Source of the DNA: Burkholderia metallica
GTDB lineage: Bacteria > Pseudomonadota > Gammaproteobacteria > Burkholderiales > Burkholderiaceae
DNA: 64,000 nt
Direction: 5' to 3'
Assembly (NCBI RefSeq): GCF_902832845.1
Contig: NZ_CADFDB010000001.1
Location: 434,001-498,000, forward strand
In this document: in pieces, positions 8,278-15,878 of the stretch
Layout: each line of letters begins with the position of its first letter
How positions within the stretch are numbered: the stretch's first letter is position 1
Notes under the pieces: model-generated
The model's database searches: none
Seen by the model: only the letters and a program-made list of their open reading frames with translations
Told to the model about the DNA's origin: nothing
Position numbers and translations under genes: made by a program

Positions 8278-9339
8278 TCAGGCCGCGTCGCTCAGCGCCG
8301 GGTAGTCGGTATAGCCCGTTTCGCCTTCCGCGTAGAACGTCTCCGGCACCGGCTTGTTGAGCGGTGCGCCGAGTTCGAGGCGGCGCGGCAGGTCCGGGTT
8401 CGCGATGAACAGCTTGCCCCATGCGATCGCGTCGGCGCTGCCGCTCGCGAGCGCGGCCTGCGCGGTGTCGAACGTGAACTGTTCGTTCGCGATCAGCGGG
8501 CCGCCGAACGCTTCCTTCAGGCGCGGGCTCAAGTGGTCGCCCGAGTACGATTCACGCGTGAAGATGAACGCGATCTTGCGGCGGCCGAGTTCGCGCGCGA
8601 CATAGCCGAACGTGGCGGCCGGGTCGGAGTCGCCCATCGTGTGCGCGTCGCCGCGCGGGGCAAGGTGCACGCCGACGCGGCCGGCGCCCCACACGTCGAT
8701 CGCTGCGTCGACCACTTCGAGCAGCAGGCGCGCGCGGTTCTCGATCGGGCCGCCGTACGCATCGGTGCGGTGATTCGTGCTGTCCTGCAGGAACTGGTCG
8801 AGCAGGTAGCCGTTCGCGCCGTGAATCTCGACGCCGTCGAAGCCGGCCGCCTTCGCGTTCTCCGCTCCCTTGCGATACGCGGCGACGATGCCCGGGATTT
8901 CGTCGAGTTCGAGCGCGCGCGGCGTCACGTACGGACGCTGCGGACGCACGAGGCTCACGTGTCCGCCGGCGGCGATCGCGCTCGGCGCGACCGGCAGGTC
9001 GCCGTCCAGGAACATCGGATCGGAGATGCGGCCGACGTGCCACAGCTGCAGTACGATGCGCCCGCCGGCCGCGTGCACGGCCTGCGTCACACGCTTCCAG
9101 CCGGCTACCTGCTCGTCGGACCAGATGCCGGGCGTGTCCGCGTAGCCGACGCCCTGCGGCGTGACCGACGTCGCTTCGGTAATGATCAGCCCGGCCGTCG
9201 CGCGCTCGGCGTAGTAGCGGGCCATCAGGGCGTTCGGCACGCGCGTCGCGCCCGCGCGGGAGCGGGTGAGCGGCGCCATCACGATACGGTTCGGCAGGGT
9301 CAGTTCGCCGAGGGTAACGGGGTCGAACAACGTGGGCAT
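8278..9339 (-). CDS. nemA: Old Yellow Enzyme family alkene reductase (NemA-like)
   Basis: The start at 9339 (MPTLFDPVTLGELTLPNRIV) has AAGAGG upstream; an ATG six codons earlier lacks support. The 353-aa TIM-barrel flavoprotein shows OYE landmarks: NRIVMAPLTRSRA, the FMN/substrate-binding stretch GFDGVEIHGANGYLLDQFLQ with the His-x-x-Asn pair, the STNHRTDAYGGPIENRAR signature, and a late GSADAIAWGKLFIANPDLP phosphate-binding segment. These enzymes use NAD(P)H to reduce activated C=C bonds and nitro-esters or N-ethylmaleimide. An ArsR-family gene lies 81 bp upstream on the same strand and probably regulates it in response to electrophiles (inference). Confidence 0.93.
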   Translation of the reverse strand: MPTLFDPVTLGELTLPNRIVMAPLTRSRAGATRVPNALMARYYAERATAGLIITEATSVTPQGVGYADTPGIWSDEQVAGWKRVTQAVHAAGGRIVLQLWHVGRISDPMFLDGDLPVAPSAIAAGGHVSLVRPQRPYVTPRALELDEIPGIVAAYRKGAENAKAAGFDGVEIHGANGYLLDQFLQDSTNHRTDAYGGPIENRARLLLEVVDAAIDVWGAGRVGVHLAPRGDAHTMGDSDPAATFGYVARELGRRKIAFIFTRESYSGDHLSPRLKEAFGGPLIANEQFTFDTAQAALASGSADAIAWGKLFIANPDLPRRLELGAPLNKPVPETFYAEGETGYTDYPALSDAA

Positions 9340-9420
9340 GGCAGATAACCTCTTCACGAAAAGCGGGTGCGCGGTCGCGTCATGTGCGATGCGGGCCCGG
9401 GTGGCCGATTCGGCCGTTGG

Positions 9421-9759
9421 CTAGAGTTCGCGACGCAGCGCGTCGTGAAATGCGTCGATGACGGCCTCGTTGCGGCGAAAGAACGCCCACTGGCCGATCC
9501 GCGTCGACGTCACGAGCCCCGCGCGCTGCAGCGTCGCGAGGTGCGCGGAGACGGTCGACTGCGACAGCCCGCAGCGCGCATCGATCTGGCCCGCGCAGAC
9601 GCCGTGTTCATACGGCAGCGTCTGCGCCGGAAAATGCTCGCCCGGCGTTTTCAGCCAGTTGAGGATTTCCCGGCGCACGGGGTTCGAGAGCGCTTTCAGG
9701 ATCGCGTCGATGTCGAGTTCGGTCGGCATGGAGGGGTGGGTGGCGTTACGGTCGTGCAT
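9421..9759 (-). CDS. ArsR/SmtB family winged-helix regulator
   Basis: 112 aa (102 if translation begins at the internal Met at 9729; neither start has a strong Shine-Dalgarno). The helix-turn-helix CGLSQSTVSAHLATLQRAGLV (about residues 63-83) and the ILKALSNPVRREILNWL N-terminal helix are standard for ArsR repressors. No CxC metal motif is present, but Cys55 (GVCAGQID) and Cys63 sit near the HTH and could sense electrophiles. It lies directly upstream of the Old Yellow Enzyme gene in the same direction, the layout of redox-responsive ArsR-nemA pairs. Confidence 0.88.
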   Translation of the reverse strand: MHDRNATHPSMPTELDIDAILKALSNPVRREILNWLKTPGEHFPAQTLPYEHGVCAGQIDARCGLSQSTVSAHLATLQRAGLVTSTRIGQWAFFRRNEAVIDAFHDALRREL

Positions 9760-10308
9760 ACGGGTATCGTCGATTGGCGAATCTTATATCGGAATTTGAC
9801 GATATGATTGAAAGCATTACTGGCTATAGGGGTGATAGGTGGGGACGGACAAAAAAGATCGCACTTGTAAGAAGGGGACGGAAATGCGCAAAAAAGACTG
9901 CACCCCGGATGTCACAATGTGAAAAATCGAAGTAACTGATTGATATTAATCTACTTTATTTCCCGCTCGGTTAGGTGGGCTTGGGAGTCAGTAGGGTGGG
10001 CGAAAGTCAGCGATCGAGTAAATTGATAAGTATGTCTAAGCTAATGTGTGCGCTAAGGCGATGTGACAGGGGAAAACCATATTCTTTCAAAATTATTTCA
10101 TGTTGAAGGGGGAAGTCAACTCAACGCGAGCAGGTTGCATCCCTCGATCGATGCCTTCGTCGACTGCGAGGTCAGGTTGATCGCCGCATGCGTTGCTGGA
10201 CGTGAAAACGACGCCCGGTCGATACCCAGTGTGTGGGACTTGGCGGGCTTCAAAGTCCATAGATGACAGGCGGATGGACCGCGGCTCCTGGATCGATCGA
10301 TTGTCGTA
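9760..10308. other. Intergenic stretch without convincing genes
   Basis: Moderate-GC sequence upstream of the ArsR gene and downstream of the terpene synthase. An imperfect direct repeat is visible: GGGGACGGACAAAAAAGATCGCA at about 9842-9864 and a variant with GGGGACGGA then AAAAAAGACTGCA at about 9877-9903. A 67-codon open frame at 10063-10266 has no homology I recognise and no good ribosome site, so it is not called. Confidence 0.5.
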
Positions 10309-11307
10309 TTACACGCGTGACAGATACGCTTCCTTCATTGATTCCGTATGGTTTTCCGGCAGGTAGCGTCCCGGCAGCGCGCGGTGCCATTCGTAGTTGC
10401 CGCGCATGATCCTTTCCATCATCGCAATATACCGATCCAGTCGCTCGCGCACTTCGGCGCCCATCCCCAGGCTCGCGCACCACGCGGGCACGCCGGCCTT
10501 CAAGGTGACGAAGTCCTGGCAAAACCGTGCGACCATCCGCTGCGACTCGGCGATGGCTGCGTCGCGTCTCATCCCATGTCCGTGCGTCAACTGAATGACG
10601 ATGTTGTTGCGCTCGCCCTCGCTCTCCTCGCGCTCCAGCGACACGACGTCGTTCACGATGCAGCACACGGCAAAGCACACGAATGCCATGTCTTCCAGAT
10701 GCCCCGGCCCGAGCAATGCGGACGGGAGTTCGATGTCGTTCCCGCGTTCGCCGAGATCGAGAAACATGTGGTACGCGTAGCTTCTGACCCGCTTCTGCAG
10801 GTAGACCTGCACGTCCGGCGCCCAGACGTCGGCCGCATGTTCTTCGGTTTCTTCCAGCAAGCGCTGGAAGTAATCCTCCCAGTCCCGCAGGCAGCGCGCA
10901 CGCCATTCGGCCGACATGCCGCCCTCCTTCGCCCGCGCCCAGATATCGAGCCACGCCGCCTCCGGGCCCGACTTCGGGATCCATGTATCGGGATCGCGCA
11001 TCATGCCGATCACGCGGTTCAGGACCGGCCGAACGCGGGAAAGATCGCCGTTGTTGCGAACGCAGAAATCGTCGAAAACGGCGACCCACATCAGCGTGTC
11101 GCAAATGATCCGGTTGTCCTCGAACGGGATATTTCCCCACATCCACGCGATCGCCACGGTCAGATCCGTTTTCATCAGGCTTTGCACCGCGCTTTCGTTT
11201 CCGGCAAGGCCTTTCTCGGCCAGCCATTGCTCCTGCACGGTCAGCAGTTCCGCAAGCTGCGGATGCAGGTTCGCGGAAAACGGGACATCGAAATCAACGA
11301 TGGGCAT
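10309..11307 (-). CDS. Class I terpene synthase (sesquiterpene synthase-like)
   Basis: 332 aa, the usual length of bacterial single-domain class I terpene cyclases. The metal-binding acidic motif is VAVFDDFCVRN (Asp79-Asp80, a reduced form of DDxxD/E), and the NSE triad is intact as NDVVSLERE (Asn219, Ser223, Glu227). A diphosphate-sensor Arg is plausible at Arg173, 46 residues before the triad, and the C-terminal RY pair is Arg314-Tyr315. The enzyme should ionise a linear prenyl diphosphate with Mg2+ and cyclise or quench the cation. AGGA precedes the ATG. It lies 66 bp downstream of a cis-prenyltransferase on the same strand, so its substrate may be a Z-configured prenyl diphosphate (inference). 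The product cannot be predicted. Confidence 0.88.
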   Translation of the reverse strand: MPIVDFDVPFSANLHPQLAELLTVQEQWLAEKGLAGNESAVQSLMKTDLTVAIAWMWGNIPFEDNRIICDTLMWVAVFDDFCVRNNGDLSRVRPVLNRVIGMMRDPDTWIPKSGPEAAWLDIWARAKEGGMSAEWRARCLRDWEDYFQRLLEETEEHAADVWAPDVQVYLQKRVRSYAYHMFLDLGERGNDIELPSALLGPGHLEDMAFVCFAVCCIVNDVVSLEREESEGERNNIVIQLTHGHGMRRDAAIAESQRMVARFCQDFVTLKAGVPAWCASLGMGAEVRERLDRYIAMMERIMRGNYEWHRALPGRYLPENHTESMKEAYLSRV

Positions 11308-11373
11308 ATGGGTTCCTGATTTATTTCTGAGAGAAATGACTCATCGACCATCGAAACGCCGACAGTCCATTTC

Positions 11374-12144
11374 CTAAAGCCCGAAACGGCGATGGCGAGA
11401 ATAAAAAAAGCGAATGGCGTCGTCGAAGTCCGCGCGCCCGAATTCAGGCCAGCACACCGGCGTGAAATACAGTTCGGAAAACGAGCTTTGCCACAGCATG
11501 AAGTTCGACAGCCGCTGTTCGCCTGACGTCCGGATGACGAGATCGGGGTCGGGTTGCCCAGCCGTGTAGAGGCGGCTCGCAATCAATTCGGGACTCAGGT
11601 CGGCGAGCAACTGGTCGAGCGATCCGGCAGCGGCGTGCTCGCTGATTAGCGCCCGGATCGCGCTTAGCAATTCGAGGCGGCCACTGTACGCAACCGCGAT
11701 GTTGACTTCGAGCCCCTGAACCTGCTCGGTGCTTCGCACGGCGTCTCCGATGCGCTCCGCGACGGTCGAGGGAAGTTTCGTCAGATCACCAATCACGCGC
11801 AGCCGCCACCGGCCGCTACGGGCCAGTTCGTCGAGTACCTTGACGATCACGGTCAACAGGCCGACCAGTTCCTCGGCGTTGCGTTTCAGGTTCTCGGTGG
11901 ACAGCGGCCATAGCGTCACCATAGGAATGGCCGCAGCTTCGCACCAGGACAGCAGCGCGTGAACGTTTCTTCCACCCGCTCGATAGCCGTCGATGGTTGG
12001 CAACCCGAGGCGATCCGCCCAGCGGCGGTTGCCGTCGAGAATGACCGCGAGATGCCGGAGTGGGACGCCTTCGCTGGCGGTCGGCGTTTCGGGCGTGCCG
12101 AACGAGCAGGCGTCGGGGGCCGACAGTGCCGCAGCTTGAGTCAT
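11374..12144 (-). CDS. Cis-prenyltransferase (UppS-like isoprenyl transferase), probably dedicated to terpene synthesis
   Basis: The ATG at 12144 is preferred over a TTG at 12162 because GAGGGAG lies at proper distance before it; this gives 256 aa. Motifs: ILDGNRRWA (35-43, catalytic Asp37; canonical enzymes have MDGNGRWA), GYRAGG (GHRAG in housekeeping UppS), LSTEN, and the C-terminal DPDLVIRTSGEQRLSNF with ELYF, which carries the diphosphate- and Mg-binding residues. The family condenses isopentenyl diphosphate in cis. The divergent motif residues and the location directly upstream of a terpene synthase, away from cdsA and other cell-wall genes, argue for a short-chain secondary enzyme making for example neryl or Z,Z-farnesyl diphosphate. 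That assignment is inferred. Confidence 0.88.
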   Translation of the reverse strand: MTQAAALSAPDACSFGTPETPTASEGVPLRHLAVILDGNRRWADRLGLPTIDGYRAGGRNVHALLSWCEAAAIPMVTLWPLSTENLKRNAEELVGLLTVIVKVLDELARSGRWRLRVIGDLTKLPSTVAERIGDAVRSTEQVQGLEVNIAVAYSGRLELLSAIRALISEHAAAGSLDQLLADLSPELIASRLYTAGQPDPDLVIRTSGEQRLSNFMLWQSSFSELYFTPVCWPEFGRADFDDAIRFFYSRHRRFGL

Positions 12145-12292
12145 CGCCACTCCCTCGGTCAAGAAGTCTGTGTCGACGATGAGAGATCGTTGCGTCGACT
12201 CGATGAAACCGACAATACGTAAACGAAAAGAACCTGCGGGGAGATAGTTTATGACTCGTATTATTCATAGTTGCCCGGATTTTTCAAGTCGA

Positions 12293-12327
12293 CAAAATCA
12301 ATATTTTGTTTTTAGATAAATTGATTT
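12293..12327. promoter_or_regulatory. AT-rich dyads upstream of the terpene operon
   Basis: CAAAAT-CAAT-ATTTTG at 12293-12308 is a perfect 6-bp inverted repeat. AAATCAAT (12295-12302) also pairs with ATTGATTT (12320-12327). They sit about 150 bp upstream of the cis-prenyltransferase start in an AT-rich segment (12190-12345) unlike the rest of the window, where the operon promoter is expected. Regulator unknown. Confidence 0.35.
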
Positions 12328-12441
12328 GAATGGTTTCAATAATGGAAATTGCGGTCGCGCGGGTTGCCGGCGCTCGGCGCCGTCCGTCAATGCGGCACCG
12401 ATGAATGCTGCGGGGTCGACGATCAAACGCAACGATGCAGT

Positions 12442-12592
12442 TCAGCCATCCAGCGTCTGCGCCGGCGTGTCGAGCTTCAGTTGATAGAACGCAACATCGA
12501 GCCAGCGCCCGAACTTGAAGCCCGCTTCCGCAATCGTGCCCGAGTGCACGAACCCCAGCAGCGTCGTATCCGTGCCGCGAAGCTGGGCAAGT
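12442..12592 (-). pseudogene. C-terminal remnant of a GNAT (phosphinothricin-type) acetyltransferase
   Basis: The minus strand encodes TLLGFVHSGTIAEAGFKFGR followed by WLDVAFYQLKLDTPAQTLDG and a stop. This is the characteristic C-terminus of phosphinothricin/methionine-sulfoximine type GNATs (…GF…G…..GFKFGRWLDV..…). The N-terminal two-thirds are missing and the fragment joins IS3 transposase sequence at about 12593. It is a dead fragment. Confidence 0.7.
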
Positions 12593-12763
12593 TCATCGCT
12601 TGTAGACCGGGCGCAGGCCTTGGCGCTGCAAACTACGTCGAACACGCTCAGCACTCACCGGGCAGCCTTGGGCGCGCAATTGCCGCACGATACGGGGGCG
12701 GCCATAGCTGCCGCGACTGGCCCGGTAGATGGCCGCCACTTCGACGTTCAGTTGTTGAAGCCC
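12593..12763 (-). mobile_element. IS3-family transposase OrfB fragment
   Basis: Translated on the minus strand, this segment reads LQQLNVEVAAIYRASRGSYG followed by RPRIVRQLRAQG…VSAERVRRSLQRQGLRPVYKR and a stop at 12593-12595. This is the N-terminal HTH_21 region of IS3-group OrfB transposases (SRGTYGxPRI … VYKRR). A TAA precedes it in frame, and the DDE catalytic core is absent. It is an insertion-sequence remnant beside the terpene operon. Confidence 0.75.
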
Positions 12764-13445
12764 TTAAAAACTGCTAATCGTGTCCATAGATTACGCTAAT
12801 GTAAGGCACGGCCGCGGCCCCGCGAGATAAGGCATTGCTGCCGTTCGCGCGTCTTTTCATGCGGTGCGTTTTGGCAACGCGCGCACGCACGGATGTCCGT
12901 TTATATTGCTAAGGAACCTTATCACGACGGCATGATTGCCTGTTCAAACCCGGGTTTCGCACAACGCGTGAAACGGGCTGTCGGCGCTGCAACGGTGTGG
13001 GCGGGAGTTGGCACGGGTCTTCGCAACACCGTGGTCGGTGACAACGTTAATTCGCAACCTGCAACCTCATGAATTCACGACGGTTTCGCTCTTCATTGCC
13101 GGTGTGAGGCGGCGGAGTGACATTTTTACTTCGCAAACGGTGACAACTTTAATTTGGTCTACGGTAGGGGAGGCGACGTTGGCCAGTCAAAAATAGCACT
13201 TGACGTTCACTTTTTGCGTCATATGCTTTCCACTGGATGCGAGTAAAAGGCGTGGAAATAAGCAATCAGTTTGTCGATGATTTATCGTATTGTTTCCGTT
13301 TTTTATGGGACATACGTCGCGACACTACCTGAGATTAAATCGGCAGCATGATTGTTTCGGAAATTCCACTTGGAAATCTCCGAAACTTCCCGAACGAGCG
13401 CGACCACCTCTCAGTTCGTTATTTTTCAACCTTTGGAGAGCCGAC
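12764..13445. other. Low-coding intergenic debris
   Basis: No convincing gene. The stretch holds three GTGACA-led repeats (listed separately) resembling multi-copy ends of an insertion sequence, and AT-rich DNA from 13180 that probably contains the promoter of the small secreted protein at 13446. Confidence 0.5.
13038..13159. repeat. Three GTGACA-led terminal-type repeats
   Basis: GTGACAACGTTAATTCGCAA (13038-13057), GTGACATTTTTACTTCGCAA (13117-13136) and GTGACAACTTTAATTTGGTC (13140-13159) are related and in the same orientation. Several copies of a 20-bp motif near one another is the organisation of IS21-type element ends; no transposase gene remains. Attribution to IS21 is inference. Confidence 0.4.
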
Positions 13446-13676
13446 ATGTCATCTATTGCCAAGATCCTCTTTTTGACCTTAATGGCCTGCCTTGTTTTTA
13501 ACGGAGAAGCTGGCGCCGCTCAAAAGTCTTTCTGCTATTTCCACCACAATTGCCCCGCTGACGGAAAGCTGCCGAAAGGTCAACCGCCGGAGCAATACAC
13601 CAAACAGCAGTGCAAGAACGGTGGAGGTAAGAGCTGGGGCGACGGCCCAACGAGCTGCGAAAACGTGAACAAATGA
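13446..13676 (+). CDS. Small cysteine-containing secreted protein
   Basis: The ATG at 13446 with GGAGAG eight bases upstream gives 76 aa. Residues 1-25 form a Sec signal peptide (…LTLMACLVFNGEAGA), leaving a mature peptide of about 50 aa with four cysteines (30, 36, 56, 71) that could form two disulfides, plus a Gly/Lys-rich middle and a basic C-terminus. I do not recognise the family. The frame extends upstream to 13290, but that part lacks a ribosome site and signal. It stands alone among gene remnants. It might be a small exported toxin, inhibitor or structural peptide; nothing in the sequence decides. Confidence 0.65.
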   Translation: MSSIAKILFLTLMACLVFNGEAGAAQKSFCYFHHNCPADGKLPKGQPPEQYTKQQCKNGGGKSWGDGPTSCENVNK

Positions 13677-13898
13677 GAAGATCGGAGCCCAGCGTCAATT
13701 GAACAATGCGAGGGGTAGTTCTCGCTGCCGGATCTCCCTCTTGATTTTGTTGCGTTCTACCGGGGAAGACGGATCTCGGGCGGCAAGGTCTGCCGCTCGC
13801 CCAAATCAGAGACCGTGCGATATCGATCCCAACGGGTTCGTCTCGGCAGTCCTCAAAAACGCAATGCCACTAATAAGAATTAGCGGCATTGAATGTGC

Positions 13899-13928
13899 AT
13901 CATAAAAACCCGGCCAAAGCCGGGCTCA
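13899..13928 (-). terminator. Rho-independent terminator
   Basis: On the minus strand the sequence is AGCCCGGCTTTGGCCGGGTTTTTATG: CCCGGC and GCCGGG arms with a short loop followed by a T-run. It lies just downstream of the degenerate toxin-antitoxin gene at 13957-14210, which it would have terminated. Confidence 0.75.
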
Positions 13929-13956
13929 CGTCGCTGTGTGATGCGGCGGCCCACGC

Positions 13957-14210
13957 CTACTTGACCGTCGCCAACGGCAAAAACAACGCCAACGGGTCAT
14001 GCGTGAGGGACTGAAAACCGAAGTGGCCATAGAGAACGCCGCGGCACCCTCGTCCTTCGCGTCGACGGTCAAGGCGACGGCCGGGATTTCCGAGCTGGCC
14101 ACGCGCCGCAGGGCGTTGACCGACATGGTGCGCCCCTGGATCTCGGCGGCCCGGCGGATCACCGCCAGCACATCGGTCTCGACGCGTGCTTCAAAGCGAG
14201 TAGTAGCCAT
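13957..14210 (-). pseudogene. Collapsed TacA-TacT (DUF1778/GNAT) toxin-antitoxin remnant
   Basis: The frame begins with a perfect AGGAGGT ribosome site and MATTRFEARVETDVLAVIRR, then AAEIQGRTMSV, the ribbon-helix-helix N-terminus of DUF1778 antitoxins (TacA). It then jumps to IPAVALTVDAKDEGAAAF, which belongs to the C-terminal part of the partner GNAT toxin (TacT). A frameshift near 14034 follows; the +1 frame gives YGHFGFQSLTHDPLALFLPL then ATVK and a stop at 13957-13959. The antitoxin C-terminus and most of the toxin are therefore deleted. A Rho-independent terminator follows. No working toxin or antitoxin remains, although the DNA-binding N-terminus could still be expressed. Confidence 0.75.
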
Positions 14211-14395
14211 AGGGTGTTACCTCCTGGTGCTACTGTACGGAAAATTGCCGGGTGCACTCGCGAGGATGGAACCGGCCATTGTCAAATGCGTACATCCCGT
14301 GATTCGGCCGCCGGGGAGCGGCGCCTACGGCAGCACCCTCTGATAAGGGCAGGCGGTCGATGAGCATATCGATGCCGCCTGCGGATGCGGTTGCT

Positions 14396-15829
14396 TCATG
14401 ACGCGTCATTCGCGACAATGCGCCCCTGCCCGATGAGCGCCGTCATCGCCATCATCAGTTCGAATGCGCGGTCCGCGTTCACCGGTTGATTCTGCGTACC
14501 GAACCTCAGCACGATGACACCGTCCACCAGCGCCGCGATGAGTGTCGCGCGCGCGAGGCATTCGCGCGCGGTCGCCGACGAATCGATCTCCCGGATGAGA
14601 TCCGTGCAGACCACCCGGTACGCCGCGTAGCCCCTTCCCACGATTTCACGCGTGATATCCGAATGTTGAGCCAGAGCGAACATCTCGATCCAGAGTTGTT
14701 GCACCTCGGGAACACAGACTTCCTCGAAGACGTCTGCGGCGATGTCGCACAGGCGCTCCAGCGCCGACTTTCCGCTCGGCTTGCCGAGCTCCGCGTAGTG
14801 GTCCAGATAAGCTCGTCCCACCGCGTCAAGTGTCGAGCGCAGCAGGTCGTCATGGGTCGGGAAATAGTTCTGGAGCACCGAGGGCAGGATGCCGAGTTCT
14901 CTCGCCACCCGTGCCAGGGTGAAGTTTGCATAGCCTTCTGTCGCCAGAAGGTTGGCGGCGGTGGAGACGATCTCGTTGATCTTGAGTTCCCTGCGCTTGC
15001 CCTGGGCCGTCGGCCGGTAATGGAAGGCGTCCTGGGTCGACTGGTGCGCCCGGAGATCCAGTAGCCCGGGCTGGAGGTCCCCATTCGATCCGAAGACGCT
15101 GATCGGGGTATGGCTGCCGTCGTGAAGGACACGCGGACGACGATGTGGCGCTTCGCTCTCGAGCATCTGTGGCGACGCGCTCATCACCATTTTTACGGCT
15201 CGCTTGGCGACGCGGATCAACTCCACATAGTCTTTTCCGGGGTAATCGCCGTGGGACGCGAATATCGTCATGCCGTCCATCTGCGCGACGATCACGGCGG
15301 CACGCACCTGGCATGCGTCACTGGACAACGTCGGGTGAAGCTCCGACAGCAATTTCTCGAAGATGCCTCGATACCGCGCCTGCATGTCGCGCAGCATTTC
15401 CGCGACATAGGCTTCATGCGATGCGAAGGCCCAGATCTCGACCATGAACTTCGGTAGATCGGTCTCGTTGATGTTCTGGAAAATGCGATTGATCAGCGCG
15501 GAGCAACGTTGCGCAGCACCCATGCCCGGGCGGCTCGCGATCGCTTTGTAGTCCTCCATGACCTGGCTCAGGTAGGCCGGGAGCGCGGTGCGCAGCAACT
15601 CTTCCGTCGTTCGGAAGTAGTACTGGAGATTGCCATGGGTGATTCCCATGCGATCCGCTACACGGCGGATCGCGAACCCGGCATAGCCGTCCTCCTGAAA
15701 GACCTGGCGCGCGGTATCGATGATCTCTCGAATGCGCTGTTCGCGATTGCGCCGTGACGACGGCCGCGCGGCGGACTTGGCGCCCTCCGAATGGTCAGGG
15801 GTTTCTTCCTTGATCGCGCTGTTTTGCAC
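14396..15829 (-). CDS. Double-domain TetR family regulator (two TetR repressors in one chain)
   Basis: 477 aa, more than twice the usual 190-220 aa for TetR proteins. The start is a GTG with GGGAG seven bases upstream. The first TetR unit (about 25-215) has the HTH GFAIRRVADRMGITHGNLQYYF (51-72). The second (about 278-470) has ANFTLARVARELGILPSVLQ followed by NYF (301-323). Each HTH is followed by a helical ligand-binding-like domain; a 60-residue linker (220-280) rich in Pro, His and Arg joins them. A single chain would carry two DNA-binding heads, so it may bind as a pseudo-dimer. The frame is uninterrupted and both HTHs look intact. The target is unknown; it lies divergent from the truncated FAD oxidase at 16624. 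Confidence 0.88.
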   Translation of the reverse strand: MQNSAIKEETPDHSEGAKSAARPSSRRNREQRIREIIDTARQVFQEDGYAGFAIRRVADRMGITHGNLQYYFRTTEELLRTALPAYLSQVMEDYKAIASRPGMGAAQRCSALINRIFQNINETDLPKFMVEIWAFASHEAYVAEMLRDMQARYRGIFEKLLSELHPTLSSDACQVRAAVIVAQMDGMTIFASHGDYPGKDYVELIRVAKRAVKMVMSASPQMLESEAPHRRPRVLHDGSHTPISVFGSNGDLQPGLLDLRAHQSTQDAFHYRPTAQGKRRELKINEIVSTAANLLATEGYANFTLARVARELGILPSVLQNYFPTHDDLLRSTLDAVGRAYLDHYAELGKPSGKSALERLCDIAADVFEEVCVPEVQQLWIEMFALAQHSDITREIVGRGYAAYRVVCTDLIREIDSSATARECLARATLIAALVDGVIVLRFGTQNQPVNADRAFELMMAMTALIGQGRIVANDAS

Positions 15830-15865
15830 GTTGACGCTCCCATGGCTAATACAAGGTTTCTGTAA

Positions 15866-15878
15866 ATTATAGGCCTAT
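15866..15878 (-). promoter_or_regulatory. Promoter -10 with overlapping palindrome for the double TetR gene
   Basis: On the minus strand TATAAT (15871-15866) fits a -10 element 37 bp upstream of the GTG start. It overlaps the perfect 10-bp palindrome ATAGGCCTAT (15869-15878), a plausible autoregulatory operator. No good -35 is evident. Confidence 0.4.

Noticed and set aside
10063-10266. 67-codon open frame
   Set aside because: No homology, no ribosome site, atypical composition. It overlaps the 3' end of the terpene synthase surroundings only by chance.
12349-12777. 142-codon plus-strand frame
   Set aside because: It is antisense to clear IS3 OrfB and GNAT fragments on the minus strand.
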